Source of the DNA: Labilibaculum sp. DW002
GTDB lineage: Bacteria > Bacteroidota > Bacteroidia > Bacteroidales > Marinifilaceae
NCBI RefSeq assembly: GCF_029029525.1
Contig: NZ_JAKJSC010000005.1
Coordinates: forward strand, 186,001-250,000
Length of the DNA: 64,000 bases
Reading direction: 5' to 3'
In this document: positions 62,702 through 64,000 of the stretch, piece after piece
How the letters are laid out: each line of letters begins with the position of its first letter
How positions within the stretch are numbered: position 1 is the stretch's first letter
The notes under the pieces: generated by a model
What the model saw: only the letters and a program-made list of their open reading frames with translations
What the model was told of the DNA's origin: nothing
Database searches by the model: none
Translations under genes and position numbers: made by a program

Positions 62702-64000
62702 TTATATTGCTTTGGTTTTTTCTTTTAACCAAGTTTTGTGATCATCGTCCAAATCGGGAGACAAGGTATCAAATACCAATTGGTGGTAATTGTTTAGCCA
62801 CTTTTTCTCAACTGGAGTAAGAAGTTCCATTTGAAGTCCTTTTGTTTCAAAATGACATAAGGTAATGGTTTCGAAATCTAAGAACTCACCATACTGACTT
62901 GTTTCAGCTTCCTTACAAAGAATTAGATTCTCGTGTCGAATACCATAGGCACCTTCTTTGTAAAAGCCAGGTTCGTTAGAACTGATCATACCCGGAAGAA
63001 TAGCTTGTTCTTTTAATTCCTGACGAATACTTTGAGGTCCTTCATGAACGTTAAGGAAACACCCAACGCCATGTCCTGTTCCATGTCCGTAGTTTTTACC
63101 GTATTGCCAAAGTGCCTGACGAGCTAAAATATCGATGTTGCAGCCTCTGGTTCCCTTTGGGAAACTTTGCCATTGCTAAATTTATCATTCCCTTCAATAC
63201 CAGCGTGAAATCTGTTTTTACATCAGCACTCAAATTTCCCATTGGGATGGTTCTGGTAATATCAGTTGTGCCGTCTAAAAATTGTGCTCCAGAATCAATT
63301 AAAAGGAGTCCTTCTGCTTTTATTTCACAATCCGTTTCGGCTGTTGTTGAGTAATGTGGCGATGCACCATGAGCTTTATAACCTACAATGCTACCAAAAC
63401 TTTCACCCATAAAGTGTTTTTGCTGAGATCTAAACTCTCGAAGTTTATCCATTACTGTGAATTCTGTAATCTTCGTGTTTCCGAGCTTGTGTTCTAGCCA
63501 GTAATAGAATTCAGTTAGTGCAATACCATCTTTTCTCATGGCGTTTTTCATTCCCTTAATTTCAACTTCATTCTTTTGGCTTTTTAAAAGTTGAGAAGGG
63601 TTTTCTCTTTCGATAATATTTGCGCTTATTGAATAAAAAGCGTTTAAATTTGTTCTGTTTGGATCCAATAAAACATTTGCAGAACCAGGAATTTCATCTA
63701 AATCTGTAAAAATTTGTTCGTAATCAGCAATGTAGATTTCGTCGTCAGCAAGACTCTTAATAAGTTCTGCAGGAATCTGTTCTTCACTTAAATAAAGGGT
63801 AGCCGATTCTTTTCCAATAATAGCATAAGCTAAGCACAATGGATTGTAGGCAATATCACTTCCGCGAAGATTGAAAATCCATGCTACATCATCCAAGCTG
63901 CCTACGAAATGGAAATTACACTCTTTTGCAGCCATTTCTTTTCGGATTTTGGTCAGTTTGCTGAACCTGGTTTGTCCCGAAAAAGAAACTGTGTGATCGA
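62702..64000 (-). pseudogene. pepP: M24 aminopeptidase P, frameshifted once and cut by the window edge
   Basis: The reading frame is open from 64000 and carries the N-terminal domain and the first half of the M24 fold (LIDSGAQFLDGTTDITRTIP, with two metal Asp). At about 63150-63158, after AMAKFPKG, one extra base diverts it to a stop at 63096. In the other frame the rest continues: TRGCNIDILARQALWQYG, GHGTGHGVG (His), SSNEPGFY (Glu) and HENLIL (Glu), ending at 62702. All five metal ligands thus exist, split over two frames. Either a recent pseudogene or a one-base assembly error in GGTTCCCTTTGGG. Confidence 0.85.

Noticed and set aside
1-64000. CRISPR arrays, tRNA or rRNA genes
   Set aside because: No spaced direct repeats, cloverleaf with a T-loop, or ribosomal sequence was noticed on either strand.

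Overview
The window looks like a chromosomal segment of a low-GC, anaerobic or facultatively anaerobic Bacteroidota, probably a marine member of the Marinilabiliales/Marinifilaceae type (the rank below phylum is inference). The phylum call rests on a type IX secretion C-terminal sorting domain, a TonB-dependent receptor with a carboxypeptidase-regulatory N-terminus, TTTG/TAnnTTTG-type promoters and mostly weak Shine-Dalgarno sites. An oxygen-independent cobalamin pathway and an NfnAB-type transhydrogenase point to an anaerobic lifestyle.

Layout. 1-3.0 kb: the end of a histidine kinase, a long-chain acyl-CoA synthetase and an unknown 190-aa protein. 3.2-15.5 kb: a cobalamin riboswitch followed by a nearly uninterrupted 12-kb operon for anaerobic corrin-ring synthesis and cobalt uptake: cobA, cbiX, cbiL, cbiHC, cbiET, cbiGF, cbiJD, cbiM, cbiN, cbiQ, cbiO. 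Four proteins are two-enzyme fusions. Late steps (amidation, adenosylation, nucleotide-loop assembly) are not in this window. 15.5-19.8 kb: a glycosyltransferase and mazG on the minus strand, then a CLC transporter with fluoride-type (CLC-F) signatures translationally coupled to a DUF190 protein.

19.8-26.7 kb is an accessory region on the minus strand: methyltransferases, small membrane or secreted proteins of unknown function, a Cys-rich DUF6144-like protein and a VF530 protein. It carries intergenic repeats, including a 75-bp direct repeat and an 11-bp perfect inverted repeat that brackets one gene almost exactly. 26.7-34.8 kb: a DEAD-box helicase, a hybrid histidine kinase with a CxxCH (Tll0287/DUF3365-like) sensor, an ABM monooxygenase overlapping a SAM hydrolase, PhoH, PurC, a SUI1/YciH-like factor, a PLDc_N-like mini-protein and a DksA/TraR zinc finger.

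34.8-38.6 kb is a redox module: NfnA, NfnB and two paralogous ferritin-like proteins, the second with a damaged di-iron motif. 38.6-51.6 kb is a cell-surface block: a LysM plus periplasmic-binding protein, a 3089-aa T9SS-secreted protein built from 14 repeats of about 200 aa (each a DUF1533/Shr-like half and an Ig/invasin-like half), and a periplasmic protein with two TonB C-terminal domains. 51.6-60.6 kb: ornithine aminotransferase, a PAS hybrid kinase, a BatA/VWA membrane protein, a TonB-dependent receptor and an M19 dipeptidase lipoprotein. 60.6-64 kb: an ArsC/LMW-PTP-like protein lacking its catalytic Cys, a 146-aa protein of uncertain family, YjbQ, and an M24 aminopeptidase P whose frame is broken once and which runs off the window.

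The most noteworthy items are the riboswitch leader and fused cobalamin operon, the giant repeat protein and its double-TonB neighbour, the bracketed gene near 23.7-24.2 kb, the NfnAB/ferritin pair, the CLC-F/DUF190 couple and the Cys-less ArsC-like protein. No rRNA, tRNA, CRISPR array or intact insertion sequence was recognised.
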